DNA of 64,000 nucleotides from NCBI GenBank assembly GCA_947503275.1, contig CANNCZ010000002.1, positions 186,001 to 250,000 of the forward strand, written 5' to 3'. The notes beneath the pieces are model-generated. The model was given only the letters and a program-made list of their open reading frames with translations, had not been told where the DNA came from and did not search any database. Shown one piece after another: positions 54,726 through 63,762 of the stretch (position 1 is its first letter; the number at the start of each line of letters is the position of its first letter). The translations under genes were made by a program, and so were the position numbers. This DNA is from an uncultured Erythrobacter sp. (GTDB taxonomy: Bacteria > Pseudomonadota > Alphaproteobacteria > Sphingomonadales > Sphingomonadaceae).

Positions 54726-55641
54726 TATGACAGACAGCGAATTTCCCGGCATCATTGCGGGCGGCGGCGATCTGGCTGCGTTCCTTGGCGCGAATAAGGG
54801 TGCGGTTGATGCGGCATTGGCCGATGCCGGGTCATTGTTGTTTCGCGGGTTCGACGTGCCCGACCCACACGCCTTTGATGCAGCGATTGAAGGGTTCGGC
54901 GAGGCTGGCTTTACTTATGAAGATTCCCTGTCGAACGCGGTGCGCACCAATGTGACGTCGCGCGTCTTCACCGCCAACGAAGCGCCGCCGACAACCGAGA
55001 TATTTCTCCATCACGAAATGGCGCAAACGCCGCTCTACCCTTCCAAGCTGTTCTTCTATTGCGAGATCGCGGCGGAAGAAGGCGGAGCGACACCGTTATG
55101 CCGCTCTGATTGGGTGCTGGATCGATTAAGCGAAGAAGCGCCCCAATTTGTTGCTCGGATCGAGGAACAAGGCGTGCGCTACACCAATGTCATGCCGGGC
55201 GACGATGATGCCGGTTCAGGCCAAGGACGGTCTTGGCGTAGCACCTTGAGTGCCGCTGATAAAAGTGAAGCAGAGGCGCGGTTGCAACATCTCGGCTATA
55301 GCTGGCAATGGCGCGAGAATGGCACATTGCAGGCGACGACGCCCGTTCTGGATGCAGTACGAGTGCTGCGCGATGGCAGACGCACATTCTTCAACCAGTT
55401 GATCGCTGCTTTTCGCGGATGGGCCGATAGCCGCAATGATCCCAACCGTGCGATCACCTTTGGCGATGGCACTCCGATCACTACCGAAGAGATGGCCCCT
55501 GCAATCGCGATTGCGGACGAGCTGACCTACGACCTCGCATGGCAGCCAGGCGACGTGGCGTTGGTCGACAATTTTCTAGTGATGCATGGCCGCCGACCGT
55601 TCTCAGGCAAACGCCGGGTGCTTGCATCACTCGTAGCTTAG
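54718..55641 (+). CDS. TauD/TfdA-family Fe(II)/2-oxoglutarate dioxygenase
   Basis: This 307-residue protein of the clavaminate synthase/SyrP-like TauD group has metal ligands in IFLHHEMAQTP (His-x-Glu, about residue 100) and FLVMHGRRPFSG (distal His, about residue 290), with the 2-oxoglutarate Arg in RRPFSGKRRVLAS. Family members hydroxylate or desaturate small molecules. It starts inside the AKR 3' end (ATG 54718; ATG 54727 also possible). A dioxygenase in a beta-galactosidase operon is uncommon. The substrate may be a sugar-linked aglycone or a sugar acid; this is unknown. Confidence 0.8.
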   Translation: MTDMTDSEFPGIIAGGGDLAAFLGANKGAVDAALADAGSLLFRGFDVPDPHAFDAAIEGFGEAGFTYEDSLSNAVRTNVTSRVFTANEAPPTTEIFLHHEMAQTPLYPSKLFFYCEIAAEEGGATPLCRSDWVLDRLSEEAPQFVARIEEQGVRYTNVMPGDDDAGSGQGRSWRSTLSAADKSEAEARLQHLGYSWQWRENGTLQATTPVLDAVRVLRDGRRTFFNQLIAAFRGWADSRNDPNRAITFGDGTPITTEEMAPAIAIADELTYDLAWQPGDVALVDNFLVMHGRRPFSGKRRVLASLVA

Positions 55642-57339
55642 GACAGGACGGCGGGCCGCAAAGACCCAGACCGCGATATTGCCGATCACAAGCAGCGCGA
55701 TCGAAGCGGTGAACATCGCGCCCAGCCCTGCACCAGAGGCAAGGCCGATGGGTGAGAAAAGCAGATAAGTCGCCACGACACAGCTGAACAATGTCACCGC
55801 CAGTGGCTTTGCAAAGCGCCACGGGGTCATATCGACCTGTTCATTCCGGGTGAATTCCCACGCCTGCTCACGCGGCTTTAACCAGCCACAGATCAGCATT
55901 ATCCCTACCTCAATCACGAACAGCACCGCGTAAAGGTGGATGAAGTGCAAGGTGATCACATCGTCAAAGACAAAGCGGATGAGGCCATAGGCGATGACGT
56001 GAAAGACGATCACGATCTTCGCACCCAGCGCCGGAACCCGCGCCGTGAACAGGCCAACAATCACGATCACGATGGTCGGAATGTTGTAGAAACCTGTGAA
56101 GATGCGGATGATCTGCCACAATCCCTCGGGGGCAAATGACAGCAGTGGCGCGACCACGAAAGAGAACAGCGCGATCACCACGCTCGCGATCTTTGCCACC
56201 CGCACCAGCTCTGCATCGCTCGCCTTTTCTCCGCGAGCGGGCGCGTAGATATCGAGGCTGAACAGGGTCGCTGCACTGTTCAACAGCGAGTTGAAGGAGG
56301 AGAACACTGCTCCCAGCAAAACGGCCAAGAAGAAACCGGAGAGATAGACCGGCAACACATCGCGGATCAGCCTAGGGTAAGCTTGATCAATCGGCTCCAT
56401 TCCAGAGCCGTAGAGGTGGAACGCGATCACGCCGGGGATCATCATCATAAACGGGACCATGATCTTGAAGAAGCCGGAGAACAAAACCCCCTTCTGCCCC
56501 TCGGCAAGGCTGCTCGCGCCCAAGGTCCGCTGGATCACATATTGATTGGTGCACCAATAAAACAGATTGGCGAAAATCATGCCGGTAAACAATGTACCAA
56601 ATGGCGTGGGATCATCCGTGGCACCAATCGCATTGAGCTTTTCAGGATGCTCAGTGGTCAACTCTTGAAGCCCCGCCCCAAAACTCCCCTCGCCCAGTGC
56701 AACAAGTCCTAAAACCGGCACTAAAATGCCAATAATGAGCAGTCCCACGCCGTTCAATGTATCCGAAACCGCAACCGCACGCAGCCCGCCAAACACCGCG
56801 TAGATCGACCCAGTCACACCTATCAGGACGATGGTCAAAACCAGCGCACTGAAACTGTCGAGCCCGGTAAGCTCGGGGATGTCAAAGAACGCTGTGACTG
56901 CCAGCGCGCCAGCATAAAGCACGCCGGGGATCGTCACGAGACCATAGCCAAGCATGAACAACAGCACCGACAGCCTGCGCACATCGGCATCGAACCGATC
57001 ATTCAGAAACTGCGGTAGCGTCGTGAAAGCACCGGCGAGATATTTGGGCAGGAATACCAGCGCCATTGCGATGGTCGCAACTGCCGCCGTCACCTCCCAA
57101 CCCATGCTCGACATGTTGAAGGCATAGGCCGAACCGTTAAGCCCGGTCAGCTGTTCAGCAGACAGGTTCGTCAGCAGCAAAGACCCAGCGATAAAGGTTG
57201 CGCCCAGCCCTCGTCCGGCAAGAAAATACCCATCTTTGGTGTCGGCAGTTCCGCGCGTTTTCGCCCAGCTGATCCAGCCCACCAGCCCCATAAAGAACAC
57301 ACAGCTCGCAAGCGTGAAGAACAGGTTCGTATCGTTCAT
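55627..57339 (-). CDS. Sodium/solute symporter (SSS, SglT-like)
   Basis: This 570-residue inner-membrane protein has about 14 hydrophobic segments and the LeuT-type SSS pattern: SLLLTNLSAEQLTGLNGSAY, AGALAVTAFFDIPELTG and VLLGAVFSSFNSLLNSAATLFSLDIYAP. It uses the sodium gradient to import a small sugar or similar solute. It converges on the TauD gene with a 15-bp overlap, suggesting it brings in the substrate of that cluster, and overlaps the BciA-like gene by 4 bp. Galactose-type sugar is a guess. Confidence 0.88.
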   Translation of the reverse strand: MNDTNLFFTLASCVFFMGLVGWISWAKTRGTADTKDGYFLAGRGLGATFIAGSLLLTNLSAEQLTGLNGSAYAFNMSSMGWEVTAAVATIAMALVFLPKYLAGAFTTLPQFLNDRFDADVRRLSVLLFMLGYGLVTIPGVLYAGALAVTAFFDIPELTGLDSFSALVLTIVLIGVTGSIYAVFGGLRAVAVSDTLNGVGLLIIGILVPVLGLVALGEGSFGAGLQELTTEHPEKLNAIGATDDPTPFGTLFTGMIFANLFYWCTNQYVIQRTLGASSLAEGQKGVLFSGFFKIMVPFMMMIPGVIAFHLYGSGMEPIDQAYPRLIRDVLPVYLSGFFLAVLLGAVFSSFNSLLNSAATLFSLDIYAPARGEKASDAELVRVAKIASVVIALFSFVVAPLLSFAPEGLWQIIRIFTGFYNIPTIVIVIVGLFTARVPALGAKIVIVFHVIAYGLIRFVFDDVITLHFIHLYAVLFVIEVGIMLICGWLKPREQAWEFTRNEQVDMTPWRFAKPLAVTLFSCVVATYLLFSPIGLASGAGLGAMFTASIALLVIGNIAVWVFAARRPVLSYE

Positions 57340-58292
57340 TTGGCACGGCTCGCGATCAAGGTGCGGTAGTGATCGATCAACTGGTCCTCGCCAACCTCAG
57401 GGGTCGCGTCCGCGTCGTATAAACCCGTCTTGGGATCAAGCACCAACATGCTTTGCGTCGCGTAATAGCGCGCAATCCGCGCATATTCCGCCTTTGCGGC
57501 AAACCAGTCTGAAAATCGCGCACCTAGTGACAAGACGCCCGCCGCAACCCCAAACATGGCGACCGGGACAGAACGGAAATGCGGCTCCATACCGGCTGCC
57601 TCAAACAGCAAGTGCCCTTGTATGCGCGGCGTGATCGCAGGCCCCGGTCCGCCTATTGCGAGAGTTTCACCGCGCCGTTCACCATCTACCACGCAATCAG
57701 CGATATACCGCGCAAGGTCGGCATCGCTAATTGGCTTACACTGCGTCAGTTCACCATCGCCGAATAGGAGGAACGGCTTGCCCGATAGAACCCGATCGAT
57801 CTGCCCAGACAGCGATTTGAAAAATGCAGTGGGGCGGATGATTGTGTGGTCGATCACAGAAACCTTAAGCAGGCTTTCAAACCGCAATTTCGCGCGCTGA
57901 AATGCGAGTTGTGGGCGCTGAACACAGATTGCCGATAGCAAAAGGAAATGGTCCACCCCGGCCCCTTCAGCGGCTTTCAAGAGAACCCGATTGCACTCAA
58001 AATCGACCGCTTCTGCATCTTTGGGTGAGCCACTGCGCGATGCGATGCATGAGATCACGGTGGCGGCGCCGTTAGCGCTCAACAATTCACCCAGCGCCGC
58101 CCCATCAAACAAGTCGACTTCGCAGACCGTCGCTCCGGGAATCTGCTTAGCCTGTCCATCATTCGAGCGAACCAACGCCAGAACTCGGTGACCATCGGCC
58201 ATCAGTGCTTGAACAACCGCACCGCCAATCGTCCCGCTAGCCCCTGCGACCGCGATGGTTTTGCTCTCAATTGCGCTGTTATTCCCGTTCAC
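57336..58292 (-). CDS. NAD(P)-binding reductase related to BciA divinyl chlorophyllide 8-vinyl-reductase
   Basis: This is a 318-residue atypical short-chain dehydrogenase. The Rossmann start is IAVAGASGTIGGAVVQAL, and the later segments RPTAFFKSLSGQ, GDGELTQCKPISDADLARYI and IGGPGPAITP with LFEAAGMEP match the BciA/DVR family. That enzyme reduces the 8-vinyl group of divinyl chlorophyllide in bacteriochlorophyll synthesis. No other photosynthesis genes are in the window. It could be a true BciA of an aerobic phototroph or a paralogue acting on another substrate. It overlaps the symporter start by 4 bp. Confidence 0.72.
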   Translation of the reverse strand: MNGNNSAIESKTIAVAGASGTIGGAVVQALMADGHRVLALVRSNDGQAKQIPGATVCEVDLFDGAALGELLSANGAATVISCIASRSGSPKDAEAVDFECNRVLLKAAEGAGVDHFLLLSAICVQRPQLAFQRAKLRFESLLKVSVIDHTIIRPTAFFKSLSGQIDRVLSGKPFLLFGDGELTQCKPISDADLARYIADCVVDGERRGETLAIGGPGPAITPRIQGHLLFEAAGMEPHFRSVPVAMFGVAAGVLSLGARFSDWFAAKAEYARIARYYATQSMLVLDPKTGLYDADATPEVGEDQLIDHYRTLIASRAK

Positions 58293-58339
58293 GAACCAAG
58301 CGTAGCAGCAGTGTGCAGACCGTCAATTCATGCTGCTGA

Positions 58340-60637
58340 TCAGCGTGCCAACTCGGACGCTTGTTCGGTGACGATCTGCAAACCCACCTCAAACACCTCA
58401 TCACGCCCGGCTGCAACACCTTCACGCGTTGGCGACGCGAGAACATCAGGCACAACGCCGATCAGATGATGCTGGCTGTCGTCGCGATTGAGGACGAGCA
58501 TCCCGGTATAGCGCAGCCCATAACCACCCGGCAGCGCATAGGCAGAAGCATTGCCGTTTGCGCCAGCGGTTGGGGCACCAACGATTGTCCCGAGGTTGTT
58601 CTCCTTCACCGTACCCAGCACGGATTCAGCAAAACTGATCGCGCTTGCATTGGTCAGGAACACGATATTTTCGGTGAGCCGCGGGGTCGTTGGGGAAATC
58701 GTCCAACCGCCATCTAAGTCATAAGTCGCCTCGCCATCCGGCCCGGTAAATTGCGGGCGCAGGAACTTTGCTGAACGGATAGTTTGATCAGCAAGCTGGC
58801 TGATCCACTGCGTGTTCACTCGAAGATATCCGCGCAAATCAATCACGATGCCTTCAGCATCGGTCAATTGCACCATGGCCTCATCCAATTGAGACTGGTT
58901 TATTCGGCTGAGATCGACATAGAAAATGCCGGGATCAACTTCCTTGACGGTTTGGGGGCGCAGCTTGGCAAACTGCCCGCTTTGCAGATATTGTCCCATG
59001 CTAAGCGTCACTGTGCTCTCTTGCCCCGCAAGATCGCTGACCGACAACTCAACCTCGTCACCAGCCAAGCCGAACCGGGAACGGCGCTGCGCAATAGCCA
59101 GACTGTATTGGTCGCTTCCAGAAATATGATCCATATGCTCGGAAATGACTTGTGATGAGGGCGTCCCTTTAATGGCGGTGACGGTCATGCCAGGCTCAAT
59201 ATCGGCAATTCCATCGGCGACCGCTGTGATGACTAACTCGCCATCAATCATCTCCCAATCAATTGGCAGAATGGCATTGATATCAGATGGATAAACAATT
59301 GCGCCATGCCCATCATCAATCTCGGAGATCAAACGCTCCAAAACGCGCTGGAACTCCTCATCATCGGCAGCCTGCGCACCCTGTGTCAGAGCCCGCGCCA
59401 ACGCGACGTCCCAATCCGCGTCGACCACATCCCAATAAGGATAGAAATGAGAGAGTAGCGACCACGCAGTGGTGATCGATGCCAAACGGGTTGTCCGGTC
59501 ATGCCCAGATGGCGTCCAACTTTCAGGTTTGTGAGCAAAGCCCCCTTCCCATGTGACAGCTGACAAGGTCTCCGAGCGTGTGTTGAGAAAGGCATAGAGC
59601 GGCAATCTGAACGACAGACCACCGGGCAATTCCTCCGTCAGTATCTTGCTTTCATCCACCCTCTCGACACTTACACGCTGCGACGAATAGGCAGGCCCCG
59701 TTCCTCCCAAGCCAAGGTGCTGCCACTCCAAAGCGAGGCCTTGCGGAGCCGCCATATCAGTCAGTTTATCGGTTGAGCCGACAACAATCTCCAGCGTCGG
59801 AGCCAGCGGCATAAACACCTGTCGTAGAGCCTCCGCAAGCTCAGCCGGATCGGACGACCGCTCAATATCTGGAATCGATGATATAGCCAGCTGGTCCCAA
59901 TTCGCGTTCACCGCTGCATCGGACGGATGGAACCAGCGTACCAATCCATAGAGCCGGGCAAATGCAGCCAGATTTTGCACACCCCTTTCGCCTATGGGCA
60001 TCGCGGCAACATCGCCTTCCATCGGTTCAAGCCGTGGTACGTTTTGCGATTGCTCATCAGCCATTGTGGTCGGGTCGGGACCCAGGTCGATGAGCTCTAC
60101 ATTGTCCAGCCACACCTCACCCTCGCCGAGCACCAAAATTCCAATTGTGATCCGAGCGGCGGAGGGGTCGACAGTGCCTTCGACTGTGTAAGTCTGCCAT
60201 TCATTCTCACTGATCGGGCGGTCACGCATATTGTCGAAAAAGCCAATCGAACCATCGGCTTTGTCGACACGGAACCATAGACCCGTATGCTGCGAAGCGG
60301 ACGCGCCGGCTTTCGCACTGGCAGTCAGCCTCAACCGGTGTCCACGATAGGCAGTGGCGTCGATGGATTGAGCGATATTGCCAAAGGCCGCCTCAGCGTC
60401 ATCGACCGAGAACAGATGGATGCTTTGTGCACCGTCGGTTTGCGTCTCCCGATCAATCTCGGCTTCGTATCCGGTGCCCGTATTGGCATTGCTGAACCAG
60501 CCCGTCGGCATCCCATCTTCGTTGAGCACTTCAAGACTAGGATTGCTCAGGATGTTTGCGTCCTGCGCAGAGGCGGGAGCAGCGACCAGTGTGAGCGCGA
60601 CACCGATCAAACCGAAAATCAAACGCGCATTCTCCAT
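58340..60637 (-). CDS. Exported S41-family peptidase with an N-terminal carbohydrate-binding-like domain
   Basis: This 765-residue protein has a signal peptide ending PASAQ. A beta-sandwich domain at about residues 28-185 (ILSNPSLEVLNEDGMPTGWF) resembles CBM4/9-like modules. The S41 tail-specific peptidase domain at about 400-740 has a PDZ-like part (IEPGMTVTAIKG). EGIVIDLRGYLR precedes the nucleophile region TNASAISFAE, where Ser with nearby Glu fits the S41 active site. Periplasmic or outer-membrane associated. Substrate unknown. Confidence 0.8.
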   Translation of the reverse strand: MENARLIFGLIGVALTLVAAPASAQDANILSNPSLEVLNEDGMPTGWFSNANTGTGYEAEIDRETQTDGAQSIHLFSVDDAEAAFGNIAQSIDATAYRGHRLRLTASAKAGASASQHTGLWFRVDKADGSIGFFDNMRDRPISENEWQTYTVEGTVDPSAARITIGILVLGEGEVWLDNVELIDLGPDPTTMADEQSQNVPRLEPMEGDVAAMPIGERGVQNLAAFARLYGLVRWFHPSDAAVNANWDQLAISSIPDIERSSDPAELAEALRQVFMPLAPTLEIVVGSTDKLTDMAAPQGLALEWQHLGLGGTGPAYSSQRVSVERVDESKILTEELPGGLSFRLPLYAFLNTRSETLSAVTWEGGFAHKPESWTPSGHDRTTRLASITTAWSLLSHFYPYWDVVDADWDVALARALTQGAQAADDEEFQRVLERLISEIDDGHGAIVYPSDINAILPIDWEMIDGELVITAVADGIADIEPGMTVTAIKGTPSSQVISEHMDHISGSDQYSLAIAQRRSRFGLAGDEVELSVSDLAGQESTVTLSMGQYLQSGQFAKLRPQTVKEVDPGIFYVDLSRINQSQLDEAMVQLTDAEGIVIDLRGYLRVNTQWISQLADQTIRSAKFLRPQFTGPDGEATYDLDGGWTISPTTPRLTENIVFLTNASAISFAESVLGTVKENNLGTIVGAPTAGANGNASAYALPGGYGLRYTGMLVLNRDDSQHHLIGVVPDVLASPTREGVAAGRDEVFEVGLQIVTEQASELAR

Positions 60638-60942
60638 CGAGCATCCTGTCTTTGCGGCTTGCTGGGCCGAGAGATTGAACTTCCAACGTATGAGAGACGT
60701 TTATGCCGCATCAAGGCTTTTCTCGTGGATGGCGTCCCTCAGAGTCGCAAGTCGAAATACGTCCACTCGGTTCAGATGTGTCAATCAAGAGTAAAAAGAT
60801 GTAAGTTAACAGACTAATTAACATCAACTCGTCTCAATAGAGGATGAATTCAACTCAAATACAGGTACATGCCACTGTAAAGATAAAGGACGCCTGATAG
60901 CCCTATCGGCAGGGATCGGGCTATTTTTAAAGGACTCGTACC
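60638..60942 (+). other. Intergenic region before UDP-sulfoquinovose synthase
   Basis: 305 bp, AT-rich, with no supported gene. The notable element is the hairpin with T-run at 60898-60928, just before the SQD1 start. Promoters for the two flanking divergent genes must lie here, but I cannot pick them out with confidence. Confidence 0.45.
60898..60928 (+). terminator. Intrinsic terminator or attenuator immediately before SQD1
   Basis: TAGCCCTATC and GATCGGGCTA pair (one mismatch) around GGCAGG and are followed by TTTTT. The T-run ends 14 bases before the ATG at 60943. No plus-strand gene precedes it within the gap, so it may control read-through from an upstream leader transcript. Confidence 0.6.
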
Positions 60943-62148
60943 ATGAAAATACTCGTTTTCGGGGGCGATGGGTTCTGCGGTTGGCCGACTGCACTGCACC
61001 TTTCGTCCCAAGGTCATAATGTAATCATAGTCGACAACCTTTCGCGCCGAAGCATTGATTCAGAACTTGGCGTGCAGAGTTTGACGCCGATAGTCGACAT
61101 TCAACAGCGGATCGAAGCTTGGAAAGACGTCAGCGGCCGATCAATTGCCTTTGTCCTGCTTGATATTGCGCGTGAGGCAGACCGGCTTAATGAACTGATC
61201 AGCAATTCCAAACCTGATGCCGTTGTCCATTTCGCAGAACAGCGCGCGGCACCTTATTCGATGCGTGGCCCTTCGGAAAAACGCTACACCGTCGACAACA
61301 ATGTCAGCGGCACGCACAATCTCTTGGTGGCGCTCGCGCACCATTCGCCGGACACACATATGGTCCATCTCGGCACCATGGGTGTCTATGGCTATAGCGG
61401 AAACGGCTTTTCGATCCCTGAGGGATATCTCGACGTCGAGGTGCGCGACGATCATGGGCAGCCGCGTAGCCGCGAGGTCCTGTTCCCGACAAAGCCGGGC
61501 AGCGTCTATCACCTGACCAAGTCGCTCGATCAGTTGCTGTTCCAATTCTATGCGCAGAATGACAGCCTCAAGATCACCGATCTGCATCAGGGCATTGTCT
61601 GGGGCACTCAAACCGAGGAGACCAAGATGGACCCGCGTCTGGTCAATCGGTTCGATTATGACGGCGAATATGGAACGGTTCTCAACCGCTTTCTAGTCGA
61701 AGCCGCAGTTGGCCACCCGCTGACGGTACATGGCACAGGCGGGCAAACTCGCGCATTCATCAATATTCGCGATACTGTACGGTGTATTGAGCTGGCTATC
61801 AACGCTCCGCCCAAGAATGGCGAGAAAGTCAAAATCCTCAATCAGATTGCGGAAACGCTAACAGTCATCGATTTGGCAAAACTGGTCGCTCATCGCACCG
61901 GTGCAGAAATCACTCATGTGCCGAATCCGCGCGCTGAGGCTGCTGAGAATGAGCTTGTGGTGAGCAATGCGACGTTCCGCTCGCTTGGGCTCGATCCGAT
62001 CTTGCTCGACAGTGATCGTCTCGAAGGGACAATCGCGTTGTCAAAAGCGCATAGCGACAGGGTGGATTTTGCTATGATCCCTGCGCGCTCTGCCTGGAAT
62101 GCCAAGCGTGAAATGGAATTGTCTGAAAGCGATCGCGAAGCTGCCTAG
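60943..62148 (+). CDS. sqdB: UDP-sulfoquinovose synthase
   Basis: This 401-residue SDR-type nucleotide-sugar enzyme makes UDP-sulfoquinovose from UDP-glucose and sulfite. The signature GGDGFCGWPTALHLS at the start, FAEQRAAPYSM, HLGTMGVYGY with the catalytic Thr, SVYHLTKS with Tyr-x3-Lys, and GIVWGTQTEETKMDPRLVNR are diagnostic for the SQD1/SqdB family. It usually feeds synthesis of the sulfolipid SQDG. Here it is followed by a BcsB-like protein and a further membrane protein rather than SqdD/SqdC-type genes, so an exopolysaccharide use is possible. No signal peptide. Confidence 0.93.
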   Translation: MKILVFGGDGFCGWPTALHLSSQGHNVIIVDNLSRRSIDSELGVQSLTPIVDIQQRIEAWKDVSGRSIAFVLLDIAREADRLNELISNSKPDAVVHFAEQRAAPYSMRGPSEKRYTVDNNVSGTHNLLVALAHHSPDTHMVHLGTMGVYGYSGNGFSIPEGYLDVEVRDDHGQPRSREVLFPTKPGSVYHLTKSLDQLLFQFYAQNDSLKITDLHQGIVWGTQTEETKMDPRLVNRFDYDGEYGTVLNRFLVEAAVGHPLTVHGTGGQTRAFINIRDTVRCIELAINAPPKNGEKVKILNQIAETLTVIDLAKLVAHRTGAEITHVPNPRAEAAENELVVSNATFRSLGLDPILLDSDRLEGTIALSKAHSDRVDFAMIPARSAWNAKREMELSESDREAA

Positions 62149-62193
62149 GTGTGCAGCTAAGCGCGAAATAGAAAACAAACAGAGGGAATTTCC

Positions 62194-63762
62194 ATGCGTC
62201 TTCTAGGGTTAGCCGCGTTGGCATTGGTTCTGGTTGGGGTGCTCATCTTCCTCGGCCAGAGCGGAAGTTTCGACAATGTGTGGGAGCGCGGAGGAAGCGC
62301 CGAAACTGCTCGTTTCGAGGATCGCGATTCTGTCGTGCTGGCGAATTTCGACACGGATGGCTCGTCCGTTTTCGGAGCGCCGGTCGTTCAGGAAACGCCT
62401 CTGATCCTTTCAGGTATGCCATCCTATGCCGGTCTGGAATTTCGCCTTCCGGTGGACGCGCGCCCAACATCTGGCGATCTCAAACTCAACTTCACCAGCC
62501 TTGTTGCCGAAGATGTTGAAGGCGTCTTGCGCGTCACCATCAATGGTGTGAAACGAGCGGATTACCTGCTGAGTGCGGGCGAACGGGTCGACGACCTCGA
62601 AGTGCAATTGACGCCGGCGGAACTGACGTCTGGTGTGCTATCAGTTGGATTGAGCCTGCAAGGACGCGGTCCGATCGCAGAATGCACGAGCGATGACGCG
62701 ATTGCCGCTGTGGTGACGATCAATGGGTCTAGCGGCTTGCAGCTCAACCTGTCGGGCGCACCAGAAAGCACTCGTGACCGCCTTGCTCTTTGGGGTGAGC
62801 GGGTTCCGGTGAGTTGGTCAGCGAACATCTCTGGCGATGCGGCTGCAACCGCGCTCCACCGCTCCGCGCTGCTGTTTGACAAAGGCTACAGCCCGATCTT
62901 TGCCGGCGATGGCGTCGCAGACGAAGCGCTTATCAATTTGGCGGGACAAGCGACCAGACGCGATGCGTTCACCGTTCCTGCGAGCTACCCAATCTCGCTG
63001 TCGAGCGACCCCAACAATCAAGGTCTGCGCAAATTCACGCGGCGCGTGAATTGGAGCTACGCTTACAATGCAGCGGATCTGCCCGGTGAACGCCTGCCAT
63101 CTGCCTTGGACTTAAGAATGCAGGTCGGGCCAGCCACCACGCAGCTTAATCGCGATGTCAGTGTTACGTTGAACGACCGCCTGTTATTCACACGTCGAAT
63201 TGGTAGCGATGTTGAGCGGCTGAACCAGTCGATCGCAATCCCTGCCGACGCGCAATCCCAATCCAACGCGCTTGACATCACCATCTCGGCCTATGACTCA
63301 GACGATCTTCGTTGCGGTGACATTGCGCAATCGGTGGCGGAATTGCTGCCAGAGACCGTTCTTCGCGATGGACAAGTAGCGGCAAGCGGTGAGCTGGCAT
63401 TGTTGCGCGAAGCTCTGACCCGTGCGGGCAGTGTGGCGTTGAGCGTCGATAATCTCTCAGCACCAGATGCAACGACAGCGGCCTACCTCATGTCGGGTCT
63501 GAACCCAGCTGCGTGGGAAGCCAGCGGGAATGCGAGCGGTGCGACCTTGCGTGTTCTCAGCTCTGGCGCATCAGCCGCTGATGCAAGAGGCGAAGCAGGA
63601 ACAACAAGCTGGATCGTCTATCTCGACGGGGGAGCGGGTGCACCGATCGCAGCCGAGCGCCTGCCATCCCGAACTGTCGCGGAGATACCCGGTATCGCTC
63701 TGTTGGTTAACGTCGCAGGCGCACCACCGGCCGCTGCTCCGTCCGCCGAACCGGAGCAATGA
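62194..63762 (+). CDS. BcsB-like cellulose-synthase regulatory subunit homologue
   Basis: This 522-residue protein has an N-terminal membrane segment (about residues 5-22) and a periplasmic region of two BcsB-like repeats. Segments LEFRLPVDARPTSGDLKLNF, LRVTINGVKR, FTRRVNWSYAYN and VTLNDRLLFTRRIG resemble the carbohydrate-binding/flavodoxin-like domains of BcsB. The C-terminus ends in a Pro/Ala/Glu tail with only a weakly hydrophobic stretch, unlike the BcsB TM anchor. In synthase complexes BcsB guides the growing glucan through the periplasm. The stop overlaps the next gene's ATG. Family call moderate. Confidence 0.75.
   Translation: MRLLGLAALALVLVGVLIFLGQSGSFDNVWERGGSAETARFEDRDSVVLANFDTDGSSVFGAPVVQETPLILSGMPSYAGLEFRLPVDARPTSGDLKLNFTSLVAEDVEGVLRVTINGVKRADYLLSAGERVDDLEVQLTPAELTSGVLSVGLSLQGRGPIAECTSDDAIAAVVTINGSSGLQLNLSGAPESTRDRLALWGERVPVSWSANISGDAAATALHRSALLFDKGYSPIFAGDGVADEALINLAGQATRRDAFTVPASYPISLSSDPNNQGLRKFTRRVNWSYAYNAADLPGERLPSALDLRMQVGPATTQLNRDVSVTLNDRLLFTRRIGSDVERLNQSIAIPADAQSQSNALDITISAYDSDDLRCGDIAQSVAELLPETVLRDGQVAASGELALLREALTRAGSVALSVDNLSAPDATTAAYLMSGLNPAAWEASGNASGATLRVLSSGASAADARGEAGTTSWIVYLDGGAGAPIAAERLPSRTVAEIPGIALLVNVAGAPPAAAPSAEPEQ

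Noticed and set aside
57336..58292. Evidence of a photosynthesis gene cluster
   Set aside because: Only this one BciA-like gene is present; no bch, crt or puf gene is visible in the window.
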